From Cristatella mucedo (lineage: Eukaryota > Bryozoa > Phylactolaemata > Cristatellidae): DNA of 64,000 bases. The DNA lies in contig WPIO01000092.1 of assembly GCA_009760855.2 (NCBI GenBank), forward strand, positions 994,501-1,058,500. The letters run 5' to 3'. Below the pieces are notes generated by a model. It searched no databases, was not told the DNA's origin, and saw only the letters and a list, made by a program, of their open reading frames with translations. Shown here piece by piece: positions 22,101 to 33,428 of this stretch. A program made the position numbers and the translations under genes. Every line of letters starts with the position of its first letter. The first letter of the stretch is position 1.

Positions 22101-24170
22101 TGGTGGTTTCAGTAAGGGTAACGGCTGGAACTCAGGGCCGCCTTTTCTAGCCACTACTTTGAGCCAACGGAAAACCTCACTTTCTTACCTTAGCTGTCTC
22201 ATCCAGCTGGTGAGGTCAGCAACAATAAGTTGTAATAGCCCGCAAGCATGTGTCGCGATGAAATGAGAGATGATCACGAGTACTACGGTATTTCCAAAAA
22301 TGAAAAATCAAAATCAAAATGGTGTGATATTCATTTTGCTCCAAATCAGGGCTTATTGTCAAGAATATCGCATTTCCCATGACCTTTGCCCCAAGTCTCG
22401 ACCTCTTGCTGGCTTGGCTTCAAGCAGTTTTCAAGCACATTCACCTAATCTATTTTTAATGCAGTCATTTTTGTGTTAAAATTGTGCCAGAATGGCATGT
22501 GTGCTTATAATCAAGAGTGTGGACAAGAGGCTGTCAGTTCGCCTGGAGTCGATATTTATTCTATTCTTCGCTCTGTAAGGAATTTCTTTACGGCTTTAGT
22601 GCAATGAGTGCTGGCCGAATCTCAGACTAGCACATCTCTTTTGTCACCTACCAAAACGAGCGGCAGTAATAAATTGAACAACTGCCTTAGAACTACTTGT
22701 TTGTATCACGCTTTTTCAAGAACAAAATGCTCGAAACACTTTCGATCATGTCTTATCCTTAGTGGTGATTAAAGACAGGACTCTCTTTTAATCCGGATGA
22801 ATGGCAAAACTATGGTAATGTGCACTTCGTAAACAGTGTAGTGAATTTAGAATGTAAATTGACAAGGCACCCTACCCCTCTGGTAACTGTCGCTTGAGAT
22901 CCTTGGCCCTTAAATACCTCATAGCAAACATGCTGATGAGCTGTTATTTCGGAAAACTGATTCCGCCAACAAAGGATTTTCACAAAACTACACGTTTTCA
23001 AACTTTGGCATCTTCAAGCTTAAACTGTTTTCCGATTTTAGAGACAGTTCATATCGCTGAAGGAAGCTATCCAGCCAGTGTTGTGAGGCTCTGAATTCTT
23101 TGGAGAATATTTCCAACTGTGGTACCACTGCATTGAGAAAATTAGTACTGTGCTCAACGAAAGCCTTTGCTCTCATGTAAGCAATCGATTGCCAGATGAT
23201 ATCTTCAGTTGATATCTTCCTAAAACGATGGCTGCTGACCTGAACCAAAACTACCGCTTCGTAGCACTTCTCTCGTCCACTCGTTGACCAACTTGGTTTA
23301 TCTCCGACTCGGAGTCGGAGATAAACAATAATGTTAGACATTTTCGCCACTCCCGACCGAGATCCGAGATCCGACTTCATCCGATCTCATCGCAGAATGC
23401 AGTACGACGCTCACAACCTGGCAATCCTCAACGACTCGTTGCCGGCACTTAACGGAATAGCTCTTTCGTTTTGTATCAATCTTGGTTGGGGTCAAAATGG
23501 TATTTCCTTTAAATCTAAAGATACTCGCATTATTTGAAGGCTTACGAGACCGGCAAAAGTTGCAGCAAAAATGACGACTGAAATTTCACAAACTCCTGTA
23601 TTGATTTGCTATTTTCGCACGTCCTCCTGCAAATACCATGGGAGATAGTCCACAGTACTCACACTCATTGGCGAAGCCAGGATCATCGCGTCGACACCAC
23701 CTGCGACGAATTGTTTTAGGGGCAAGACCACACAACTTTCTGGTAAGCAGGGATAGACCAGCAATTAATGAAGAGTTGTTATACATATCACAGTCATTTT
23801 TCGACACGAATTCGGCGGTTGCTGATCGAGTGGAATTAAGACATAATTTCGTCGTAGGTGACGGTCGGGGGAAGCGTAGGAATAGGGGGCGACCCCCTGG
23901 TGTAGGGGAGGGGGCGAGTGCCCCATACTCCCCTCTGGCTTCGCCATTGCTCACATTCCACATCATCTGGAGCTTATTTTTGCGGTAGGGCGTATGTCAC
24001 GGGTGTCTTGAAAAATAGAGCTAGGCTTGTTTCCGATTAGGTCCCATTCTCGCAAAAATTCGGTAGTTACACGTCGACGGCCGTGTTTACGACGGCGGAC
24101 GAGCGAGACTTCATGCTTTAGTTACTGGTTAAACGGTCGCTGGCGTCGAGATGGCTGCTTCGCTGACGAT

Positions 24171-24256
<86 letters not shown>

Positions 24257-27200
24257 GTCAGCGTTCGTACATGCGAGTGGCAGTGGCCTTCGAGCGATGG
24301 TGCAGGCGCAGATAGACGACCGGCGGGGAATCAATCGGCCGAGCTGGCAGTTGCACCTGGCGAGACAGATGAGCCCAGCTGGGTCGACTTTCCGAGAATT
24401 GCTGGGACGACGCTGTTGTACTACGCCCCGGCACTGACAAGGAAATTCAGAGGTCTGTCCACTTTTAAAGTAGACGGCCAGCGTAGGACGCCTGGGCGAG
24501 AGAGATAGAGAAAGAGAGGAAAGTGGAAGGATCGCTCTGGCCCTGGGCGAAGGCAGACTGGATAGACAGAGGCAGAAAGCTGCAGCAAAAGTGGCTCGGA
24601 GGACACCGGCAAAATGCTTTAACTTCGGCAGAATCCGTGGCTCGGCGCCAGGGGCAGGGATAATATAGATCTATGCGAGAGGGCTGGGTACACGCTCGAG
24701 GGGTCGCGTGTCAAAGGGCGGTACGTGTTACACTGATGAGTGTTTAAGGTTATGTAGCCAGTAGAAAGACAACGCCCGACCAAAAGACGAAGCTAGGCCA
24801 GAAGAAAATACTCAGCCTAAAGAGAAACATTGCTAGGGTTGCCGATGCTTCGATCTTTGGAGAAATACATCTCGGCCCCGGGGCAGTGTCGACTGCTAGT
24901 TGGCCGACAGTGCCCAATTAGAACAGTACTCATTGACGGGTACTGACCGTCTCTGGAAAGTCGGTGTGACAGGCTGCTCAAGTTTCTGATAAGAGTTATT
25001 CAACAACTATTATTTTAACTTATTATTATGATAACTATTATTATTTAACTATTGTTATTATCTAACTATTATTATCTATTCAACAATTATGCCATTATTT
25101 GCTGTCGATCATGCGTCTCCTGCAATAGGAGTGCATTGTTAAACCTACTCAGGAGACAAAATGCCACACCAGACGTTTCTCTCGCGAAGCATGACCTGTA
25201 AGTGATCACAAAGTGCCCGCAAGTTGCTCGACTGCAATTTGGAGTATACAAATATCGTTGGACAACGATTGCAGTGCGATGTGTTGTAATAGTAATCACG
25301 TTAATAAAGCGTTTTCGCAGTTGCGGTCAGATAGCTAAATCGTGTATGTACTCTTTGCATGCTGATAACGGATCCTGTCGAAATGTTAGTGGTAACAAAT
25401 GGCAGTTCACACGGACAAAAGTATTGCTGTAAGAAGAAGCTGGGTTTTTAGCTTCTTTTCAAGTCAGGGAATGTCGTAAAGTCATGTTGCCATGAGTTCA
25501 ATTGCGAGCATACAACTACAGGCACAGAAGCATCAGCACCGTGCTTTTATTTCCGGTTGGGCGACGATGAGTTCCATGATCCGGTGAACTTTATTCGTCA
25601 CGTTAACAATTGCAGCTACAATCCCTTTTCGGCCTGAGCAATGTCGAAGTCTGCTGCAGCCAAATGAAACTACCTTGTGGGTTACGGAATGGCTATGGGG
25701 GAAGCAACGCAGTGCCAGTAGCATGGGTCAGCCTTGATTGAAACCGATTTACTCACCACTGTGACCTTGGCGTTGCTGTCAGTCTTGCTGTCTCTTATGC
25801 AGTTGCTATTGGTTCTCTTATTGACTCGCCGGAAGTTCAGGGCTGCTTTCTTTCCCAGCTGGCCCAGCCCATCCGGCTGCTCCTGCACTATGTCGGCCAA
25901 GAGTTCGAAGACAATATGTACGAACAAGGCGAAGGTATGGCTGCTGCAACTGCTTAACCCGGTGGACTGTTCTGCTGTGTGTTGTCTCATTGTATTCTAG
26001 GTGCTGCCATGTGGGTCACCGTCAGGGTGATTGCCAAAGGCATTTAAAGAGGAGAAATCCTGCAACGTCTGAGCTTATCTGCGTTAATCTGGCTATCAGC
26101 TGAGCAGTTAAATTATTTTTAGTGTGATTCGAGAAATGCAAATGTTTTGATTCAAGTAGCACGACCATTTTTCACTCGTGAAAGCATTCACTGCCTATCT
26201 TCGACCAGCTGGTCCATGAGAAACTCGACCCAACAATTTTGGCTTAACAATCTGCATCAGCCACATCGCCTGCTAGATATCTGCCAATACCAGAAGTCCT
26301 ACAAACGCACTAGTTTTGACTGAGAAAAGCGTATATCTCAGATATTTCTCGATAAGTAAAGCGAGAATCCACGGAGGAATTCGCAGGCTGTCAGCATAAA
26401 ATAAAACACGCGCAACCGACTGGTTTGCAGGACCTTGCTGCTGCTGCTGTTGGCGAACCTAGTTGCTCGACAGAGTGCAGCCGATGGTGGACACAGTTGG
26501 CAGCATGCAGGAAGAGCATGAGAAATATATCTTCAAACTCACATAGAAAGCAGTCATCAGACAAACAGCAGTGGTTGCTGTATTACTCCGAAACGCCTTC
26601 GCCAAGACGTCTCTATAGCACGAGACTGCCGTGAGTTAAGCTATGTCCTGCGACAAACCGGCCGTGTACACCGAGTCAGGCCAATATCAAGCCCCTTCTA
26701 CCAGCTGCCCAACAGGAGTTTCTTACGACTAAAGCTGCAGCTGACACTCTACTCTTCTTCAACTCTGCCTCTTCATTTTAAACCGTTCATTTGCAACAGA
26801 GGCTTGGTTGCCTATCCATCAACGGTGCTTTACGAAGACCCCGGTTTTTTGGTCTGCTTCTTCTGCCTCGGGTTTACAGGTGCCACAATTTTGGGAAGGG
26901 CTGCTATCGATATGTAGCTGTGCAGCAATTTGTTCTGGTTTTTATCAGAGTTCAGTATCGTATCAGTCATGTTATCCAGAAGCAGAGGGCTTAACAAGCA
27001 GTTTCGACGCAGCATGCATCCTTGGTGACCATGTTGATGCTTCGTTCACCCTGCTGGCTATTCGATATTCGACGTCAAGGTGAACTTGTGCCTGGATGTC
27101 AGCCTCTAGCCTGCTTTATCTTGTTTGCATCGGATGGTGCTGTCGTCATCGTTTTCCTTCCATTCTTTTATTACCTGCTTAACTTCATTCTGTCCTTCGG

Positions 27201-30200
27201 TGGAGGGAGACACCTTGTGTACCTGCTGTTGGCCGTGTGACCATGAGATCTCGTTAATCGACTGCAGGGCCGGAGTTCAGCCGTGAGGCGTGGCTGAAAG
27301 AGAAGCACAGCCTTGGCCTTGCATTGCCCAACGTGAGTACTCACACACTGTAAACAGGATAACGCCAATAACTTCGATACACTTGCTGGCGCCTCCGAAG
27401 TCTCTATAAATGCTCTGCGAAGATCTTCTGCTAAATCGCTGGCCTGCTCCACCCGCAGGCAGCTTGTTCTCACGAGCAGCCAGCTCCCAAGCGAATACCG
27501 TCCTCATCGTTAGAGTTCCCACCCCTGCCCAGGAAATCTCACCAATGCATTCCTTCAATTGCCTGCCATTTGAGTTTGGTCCTACTCCGAAATGCCAGAG
27601 TCCACGCCAACACTCCAATGGCGAACTGATCAGAGCCGTGACTAGCCAGTGCAAAAACCATCGAAGCTTGCATAGCTTTCGTTCCATCCCTCATCTCTTC
27701 GATCCATTATATACCTTCGTTCCATCACTTATCGAACCAGGGGGGGGGGCAATTTTTGTATCCACGTCCAAGTGGTTCGGAAACGACTCCGGTTTGCCTC
27801 AGCAGCGAGCCCAATGCGATGCCTCGGTCTGTTCTGTGACCTAGGTCAGCATTTGGAACTGTGCCAATTAGTCGGGCTTTGCAAGGCGAGCAGTATGGTA
27901 GGAGCTACCAGGCTCCAGCAGCCAGTCCCCTCGTGCCTGGCTGGAGACCCTATCTCTGGGGCATGCCGTGTGGGCCGCCACGATCGGCCGGATTGAGCAC
28001 GATCGAAGGGCCGCGCTCAGCCCATTTTGACGAGTGCCGGACTTCGCTGTCGGGCTTGACTTCCTCCTTTGCTTTTTTCGGCACCTTCAGCCGGCTTCCT
28101 CGCCGTGTAGCTTCGCCTGCTCTTCGCCAGCACTTACTGCTGGCTCTCCTGCCTCTTTGCTCATTCCGCTCTATCGCTCGACGGTGCCTGAAGTGCTCTG
28201 TCGCTCGGCTCGTGCGCTCTTGTGGTTCGTTGCGTATTGCCAGTTTCCCCAGTTTCTGCTCACGCATTTCGTAAATGCAGCTACCGTACTATATCGACGG
28301 AGACTTGAAGCTGACCGAAAGCAACGCCATCCTGTATCATCTGGGCCGCAAGCACGACCTCGGTAGGTGCGCTCAGCCTCCACCTGGCACCGCTGCTGGT
28401 GCCCGCCCGTGCTCGGGGCGAGCTGAAAAACGTCGCCAGCGTTCGCTCGGTTGGTTTTCGTTAAGTCGGCGGCACTGAGCACGAGAAGGCTGTCAACGAC
28501 ATGCTGATGAGCATGCAGATGGATCTGAAACGGGACCTCGCCATGATTGCATATAACCCCAACTTTGTAAGTTGCCGAGTGCCAAGGCAGCTGCTGGTTC
28601 CGGATGGCATAAGCAGCAGGGCAACGCTCGGTGTGTGCCTCCCCCTTGCTGCTCTAGTTTTATTTTTGAGAGAGCTCTGCTGTAAGCCAGTTGCTATTGA
28701 TTCGTGCTTTCTCTGCACACAGGAGACCCTCAAAGTGAGCCTCCTGAATAATGTAGCTGCCAAGTTCAAGTTGCTGTCCAGCTTCCTCGGCGAAAAGAAG
28801 TGGTTTGCCGGTGACAAGGTGATTCTCGCATCGTTCACGGCTTGCTTGTGAGCAGCTTGTGGTGCAAGTGACAACAGTCTAGTTCCTGTTCTGAAATAGA
28901 GGCTTTGTGGCGGCGGTGAGGCAGCCCCTTAGCAGCCAGCTATCAGTGGCTGCGTGTGCCCACCAATGATCGATCAGCTCTGCTTCAGCCGATGCCTGAT
29001 TTGCCGACGGGCATGCTAGATACCCGCAGGGACCTCGGCAGCTCGGCACCCTTTGCTCTGCAGCCAGTGCTGGTGGATAGAGCTGAGTGTTCGTGCTTGA
29101 AACGTGCACCGGCTTCTCTCTCTCTCTCTCTCTCTCTCTCTTGATGGTTGAGCACCTTCGATACCCGATACCCCCCTCAGCTGAGCTGTAACCCCGTGCA
29201 GCTCGTATTCTGAGCTCCTACTGGTCTTTTTTTCTGTAGCTGACCACCAGCGACTTCTGTCTGTACGAGCTGCTGGACTTTCACAGAATTCTGGAACCGT
29301 CGCTGATTACTGACAATCCGAACCTGGTTGCGTATTGCGAGCGTTTCCAAGTAAGCGAGAAATTTTGCTAAGATACTAAGCTGCTCTGTCTTGTGCCAGT
29401 GTGCTCAGAGTAGGTGACAGTGCTAAAGCAATTATCGTCACATGCAAGTATTAAAACGTGAGGAGCAAAGCTGACTTGACAGAGTGTGGGATACGTGAGT
29501 CGCAAGGAATGGCTGGCGATGACTCGCCAGAATCGACAGCTGAGAGCTGCGAAACAAGCTCTGCTGATGATAATGAAGGCATTTGTCCTTTATTAATATA
29601 GTCTTTATAAATAGTTGTTTAGCAGCTAGTTTATTTTTAAGAAGACCTAAGGGTGCGGACCACCGAGGTTCATCTAGATAATGAAGGTACTAAGTTTAAG
29701 TGAGCCTTGTTAGTCGGCATACGTATATTTGTATCTTGGCTTGTGTCGTCTGATGTTTGATCGGAGGTCAGAGCTCTCACAGCTCAGCTAGCTAAAGGCA
29801 CACGTGGCTGACTTTTTACCAAGATGCAAGCGATACCTGCCACAACTAATAATAATAATGGTAGCTCGATCGCATTCGACCTAAGAGAATTGAATCTGTA
29901 TCAAAGCGCTTTGCAACTAGCTGCTTAAGATTAACCTTGAAGGAACCAGGGAGTTAAATCTTGACATTTTGATGAGTCTAGCTGATAACCGGGAGAGAAC
30001 GAGTGAGTTCACTGAACGTATAAGTGGTCTTTAGCAGAAGTTATATACGATTCGGCGGCAAAGATTCTGATTTAAGTGACCTGTTGAATCGAAGAACTCA
30101 ACTGATGTGCAGTTTGTGCTAAGGGGGTGAGCTCGTCTTATGAGTCGTCTTGTACTCATAGGTGAATGACACCTCACAGCAGGTACCTAGGGCATTAGCG

Positions 30201-30750
30201 AAGCACTAGTACCTTCCATCGGCCGGTCTTGCTAGCCTCTTCGACGTAGAGACGGAGCATTTTCCAGATTTGCACATTGTGGCTGGTGTGAGTTCGGGAT
30301 GGGTTGAACTAACAAGTCTGCTATTACCACATCGTCTTGTACTGCCAGTACCATCATTTTGTGTGATCACTTATGGTGCATAGCTGGTTTATTCCAGCTG
30401 TTAAGGTGCTCGCCCAGACCAAGGTCTGGCTTAGGTAGTGGGTTCGAGTCCCGAGGTACATGTTAAGCGCCTGAATAGAGATTAAGTTCTCTTAGGTGCT
30501 ATATAAATGAATTGTATTTTTCTAGCACAGCTATTAATCTGTAGTCACGCCTCACTGTTCAATGCTATATTGGTACTGTCATGATTCTGCACAAATCGGA
30601 ACGAAGCTGAGTGTCACAAAATGCACCGTGCTTTCGCACACGTGACCGTCTTTATTGTAGGCACTTCCTGGCGTCAGAGAGTACCTTGCTACGTCTGCGT
30701 GCACATCTTTGCCACCATTCGGCAAGCATGCCATTTGGGGAAGCAAATAA
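19138..30750 (+). CDS. Mu-class glutathione S-transferase, gene B (complete, 8 exons)
   Basis: Exons 19138-19173, 25859-25934, 27268-27332, 28281-28362, 28466-28566, 28723-28818, 29240-29350 and 30661-30750 join in frame to 218 codons plus TAA, the length of human GSTM1. The thioredoxin-like domain (1-86) starts MAPVLGYW with catalytic Tyr7, then LAQPIRLLL. Trp46, Lys50, Asn59-Leu60 and Ser73 of the glutathione site are present; position 72 is Glu rather than Gln. The helical domain has Tyr116, WFAGDK and the capping box LTTSD. The C-terminus reads PPFGKHAIWGSK, with Gly210. All splice sites are GT/AG; the exon 5 acceptor is TTAAG where A and C have TTCAG. Intron 1 is 6.7 kb and repeat-filled. 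A detoxification enzyme by family; the substrate is unknown. Confidence 0.95.
19310..20035. repeat. Two-copy tandem duplication in intron 1 of gene B
   Basis: About 250 bp at 19310-19565 is repeated, diverged, at 19773-20035. Shared blocks include GCCGCAATTA, GTTTTCTGATGTTGA and TGCCCAACTA. A fragment (GGGAACCCTGGGCAGC) recurs near 20300. Confidence 0.65.
20383..21240 (-). mobile_element. L2-A LINE, 3' portion, antisense in intron 1 of gene B
   Basis: The reverse strand reads the RT end (LVQNSAARLVCGEHRNCHIT, VKQRIDFKV, WNSLP) and, upstream, GSASISPVESARNLGVIF. Several frames are needed. Confidence 0.85.
21244..21330 (-). mobile_element. L2-A 3' tail fragment
   Basis: A second antisense terminus (ATTATTAATATT, GCGCCCTCAGAGAAC) lying directly beside the longer antisense copy. 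Confidence 0.7.
21331..23295. other. Intron 1 of gene B, unassigned
   Basis: No exon and no clear repeat is seen. A small duplication (AGCCGCCGGC) lies near 21770-21800. Confidence 0.4.
23296..23326. repeat. Perfect 15-bp palindrome with 1-bp centre
   Basis: GTTTATCTCCGACTC, a single G, then its exact reverse complement. Capable of cruciform or hairpin formation. Confidence 0.9.
23660..23955. mobile_element. Candidate MITE-like element
   Basis: About 295 bp bounded by a near-perfect inverted repeat (CATTGGCGAAGCCAG / CTGGCTTCGCCATTG, one mismatch) with a G-rich interior edge (GTAGGGGAGGGGGCGAG). It has no coding capacity. Target duplications were not resolved, so this is tentative. Confidence 0.4.
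24172..24253 (+). repeat. (GA)n microsatellite
   Basis: About 80 bp of perfect GA in intron 1 of gene B. Confidence 0.95.
24254..24740. other. G/C-richer unassigned segment in intron 1 of gene B
   Basis: More G/C rich than its surroundings, with a purine-rich stretch (GAGAGAGATAGAGAAAGAGAG) near 24500. It resembles LTR-element interiors in composition but shows no repeat pair or domain. Confidence 0.3.
24990..25085. repeat. ATT/ACT-rich simple repeat
   Basis: Imperfect TAACTATTATTATT units. Confidence 0.8.
25859..25934 (+). CDS. Gene B exon 2
   Basis: 76 bp, residues 13-37 plus one base, LAQPIRLLLHYVGQEFED. Acceptor TTTCCCAG, donor GTATGG. Confidence 0.95.
27268..27332 (+). CDS. Gene B exon 3
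   Basis: 65 bp, residues 38-59, PEFSREAWLKEKHSLGLALPN. It supplies Arg43, Trp46, Lys50 and Asn59 of the glutathione site. Donor GTGAGT. Confidence 0.95.
28281..28362 (+). CDS. Gene B exon 4
   Basis: 82 bp, protein sequence identical to gene A exon 4 ([13 protein letters not shown]). Donor GTAGGT. Confidence 0.95.
28466..28566 (+). CDS. Gene B exon 5
   Basis: 101 bp, residues 87-120, ending IAYNPNF with Tyr116. The acceptor reads TTAAG. Confidence 0.93.
28723..28818 (+). CDS. Gene B exon 6
   Basis: 96 bp, residues 121-152. It differs from A and C at KVSLLNNVAAKF. Ends WFAGDK. Confidence 0.95.
29240..29350 (+). CDS. Gene B exon 7
   Basis: 111 bp, residues 153-189. It has LLDFHRIL where A and C have LLDIHRIL. 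Donor GTAAGC. Confidence 0.95.
30381..30520 (+). mobile_element. SINE2 in intron 7 of gene B
   Basis: tRNA-like head with a GGGTTCGAGTCCC B box. The tail GCGCCTGAATAGAGATTAAG..TTCTCTTAGGTGC closely matches the L2-A terminus. The matching place in gene C is uninterrupted; gene C's own SINE2 pair lies elsewhere. Confidence 0.8.
30661..30750 (+). CDS. Gene B exon 8 (terminal coding exon)
   Basis: 90 bp with TAA. ALPGVREYLATSACTS, then PPFGKHAIWGSK. Acceptor ATTGTAG. Confidence 0.95.
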   Translation, partial: ALPGVREYLATSACTSLPPFGKHAIWGSK

Positions 30751-30814
30751 AGCTGCTCGTTGTGGCAGTGACTTATAGTTGTGTTAGTGGCAATTGCATC
30801 AGACCCGCATAGAA

Positions 30815-30820
30815 AATAAA
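30815..30820 (+). terminator. Poly(A) signal of gene B
   Basis: AATAAA 65 bp past the stop, at the same relative place as in gene C. Confidence 0.7.
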
Positions 30821-30885
30821 CTGTTCATATAGGTGCTTAAGATGCTTTTGCACTTCGTGATGAGATACGCTTCCCTAAGATGTTT

Positions 30886-31085
30886 AAATAATAAAAATAA
30901 GATTAACACATTTGATAAACCACCCTCTGATAACTCAATCTCTTTCTAGGCGCTTTAAATTTGCTGCAAAGGAAACACGTTGGTTAGTGGTAGCATACTC
31001 GATGAACAAAAACAACATGGCTAAGTTTGACATTCACAGGGTCAGCATGCAAGTTTGGTTAATGGCGGCATGCACAGTGTCAGCA
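30886..31085 (-). mobile_element. L2-A 3' end, antisense, 66 bp past the gene B poly(A) signal
   Basis: The (AATAAT) terminus, CTAGGCGCTTTAAATTTGC, and the GTCAGCATGCAAG blocks. Genes A and C lack it at the matching place, so it arrived after the duplication. Confidence 0.75.
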
Positions 31086-32165
31086 TGTAATGTAATGTAA
31101 TGTATCTCCGTCTGTAACTCTACAAAGTCATAAAGACCATGTGGGTGTTATGCAGGAGAGTTTTGTATAGCAAACTCACAGCCTACGCGGCTTTCGGTGC
31201 ACATTCGGTAGCCAACAGACTTCGTCTCATGCAACAAAGAGAAAGTGGGAAGCATAGCAGAGTCAGGAGAGCAGTTGAGGTAGTGAGTAGCACGGAAGTA
31301 GTAGCTCAGAACTGCTGAAAAGGATGAGCCATAGTAGGCAGCAGTAGTAGAGTAGTTGTCGTTGCGTAAAAATTGTGGAAGCGAGTTCCACAGTCTAGGA
31401 CCAGCAGAGCTAAAGCTTCTGTCACCAACGGTCTTTAAGCGGAGGAATGGAACAGCTAATTTATTGTTCACACAGGACCTGAGGGTGCGAACAGGCTGAA
31501 ACTGATGCAGCAGTTCAGCTAGGTACAAAGCAGCCAAGTCGTGGCGAGCCTTGTGGGTCAGCAGAAGAACCTTGCTCTGAATCCGTAGGTCAACCGGCAT
31601 CCATCTTAGCTCTTTTAGCAAAGGAGACACGTGCTCAAACTTCTGGGACTTGAAGATTAGCCTTGCAGCCTTATTCATAGTCAGCTGCAGTGGCCTAATC
31701 GCTTTTTTGGTAGCCCAGCCAATAGGGAATTGCAATAAACAAGCCGAGACAGAACTAAGGAGCTAGTTAAATTGTTTACAAGCCACTGTGGAAGACAGCT
31801 CCTAATCTTGGATAGGGACCGGAGGTGATGGCTAGCTGCAGAAGCAGTCTTCCGAATGAAGCTTTTAAAATTGAGGCAGTTGTCGAAAACGACACCTAAA
31901 TTTCGAGTACGTGGTGATGGTCGCACAACAGCATCACCTATTAGAAGAGCAAAGCCTTTTAATCCAGCCACAGGCTTAGGGTGTCTTATGAGAAGCAGTT
32001 CGGTTGTATTATCACTTAATTTTAGGAAGTTTTCCGACATCCAGGATCGAATATCGGCAAGGCAAGCATTCAGTTTCTCAGTTGCCGAAACAGATTCCGA
32101 CGGTTTGATTGACAAATACAACTGAGTATCGTCCGCATAGAAGTGATATCCTATTCCATGGGCCT
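31086..32165 (-). mobile_element. L2-B LINE, longest copy, inserted in L2-A
   Basis: The reverse strand begins at RT motif C (GYHFYADDTQLYLSI), continues through ENFLKLSDN, RNLGVVFDNCLNF and LVYCNSLLAGLP, then the C-terminal LWNSLPQFLRNDN and the YRMCTESR block. It ends in (ACATT)n just before 31086. The frame breaks once near 31735. Upstream domains are missing. Confidence 0.85.
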
Positions 32166-32440
32166 GAAAGTAGGCAAACTTGATTGTGGAGCTGATGTGG
32201 TCGTCTAACAAAAGGTCACTTCGGAACATCTAGATTTCGTTCAGATTCAGCAGGAGATATACTGGCAGAGCCGATTTTGAGCGTCAGCATTTCCAGTTTC
32301 TGAATCATACTTGGTATGCCCATATTAAGTTGGTTTTATCATCATTCCATTTAAGAAAATTTGCTTTCATTCATGTGTGGATGTCATCAATGCATGCAGC
32401 AAGAGAGTTGAGAGAATTAATCGTACTGGAGGACTGAGAG
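32166..32440 (-). mobile_element. L2-A internal segment, other side of the L2-B insertion
   Basis: The reverse strand reads LLLDDHISSTIKFAYFQ, the L2-A motif, and switches to L2-B sequence at about 32165. Confidence 0.75.
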
Positions 32441-33284
32441 AGATCGAAGCAAAAAACGTAATGATCGGTTTATTTAACTACCTAATGTACACGGCTACCT
32501 GCACATATCTGCATAAGAATCTTAGTGACCATCACTTTAAATTGCACTGGGCAAAGAGTTCCAAGACTTTACTCACGTCATGCGTCTTTAAAGTGTGAGC
32601 ACCTTATCCCGAGGTAATGACCCGGTGGCCGCAGTTAAAGCTTAGTTGATTCAACAGCCACATTTGTATAGCGATGTTAAACCCTTCGTAGCTATCTGCC
32701 AGGTGAATAGGCAATAATGCATTGCCCGATTCTTTACTCAAACCTTTGACAATATGCAAACTCAGAAACTATTACAAACTCATTAGAATCTATAAAAAAA
32801 CAACTATTACAGCCTGTAGTGGGTCCTGTGATTCGTCCGTCGTGTGCACATGCCTGCTTACACTGTGCCAGGCAAGTTGCTGGTGTTACCACCAATCAGT
32901 TGGTGATGATTTTTATACAGCATCTGTGAAGTGCCAAAGAAAGAGATTCAATGCTTTATGGGGCAACGCTAATGTCTTATGATTATTATGATTATATGCT
33001 GATTGGATGCCGGTAAAAATAGTTGTGCGAACGCTCTCTGCATGTAACGACTAGAAACAGCTCTAAGAAATTTCCCTAGAACGCTGAATGGAAAAGTAAA
33101 CGGCTCTTTTTAATTGATTGAGCAATAGCTTTAAGAATACACCAAATCTTCTCAGATCTTGATGCATGTGCCCGATCAATGTTACAGGCTAAAAGACCAT
33201 GCTTTCTATATAGAAATGGAGTACGTAGTTTCATGCTTCTACAATTTACAGGGCTTTTATGTTTCATAAAGGCTATCTGATTTT
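32441..33284. other. 3' flank of gene B resumed
   Basis: Aligns again with the flanks of A and C (ACGGCTACCTGCA and the CACCTTATCCC region). No gene is seen. Confidence 0.5.
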
Positions 33285-33428
33285 ACAGCCTAATTTGTAC
33301 AGAAGAAGACCGACCCTTGACGGCGATCACTAGCGCTTGCAGTGGGCTTAAAGAGTCGTCCGCTGCAGGAACCGAACCCCTAAGACCTGTATAGTGAAGA
33401 GCGAGCACATTATCTCCTTAGCTGAGAT
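33285..33428 (-). mobile_element. SINE1, older copy shared with the gene C flank
   Basis: Antisense SINE1 remnant (CCTTGACGGCGATCACTAGCG). The same insertion with the same neighbours occurs at 60236-60395, so it predates the B/C duplication. Confidence 0.6.

Noticed and set aside
23638-23988. 116-codon frame at 23638
   Set aside because: It spans the candidate MITE, with its inverted termini and G-rich edge translated; no domain or codon bias.
25446-25490. Possible exon around CTTCTTTTCAAGTCAGGGAATG
   Set aside because: It is a small antisense L2-A remnant, matching the TTCAAGTCAGGGAATGTC block at 62830.
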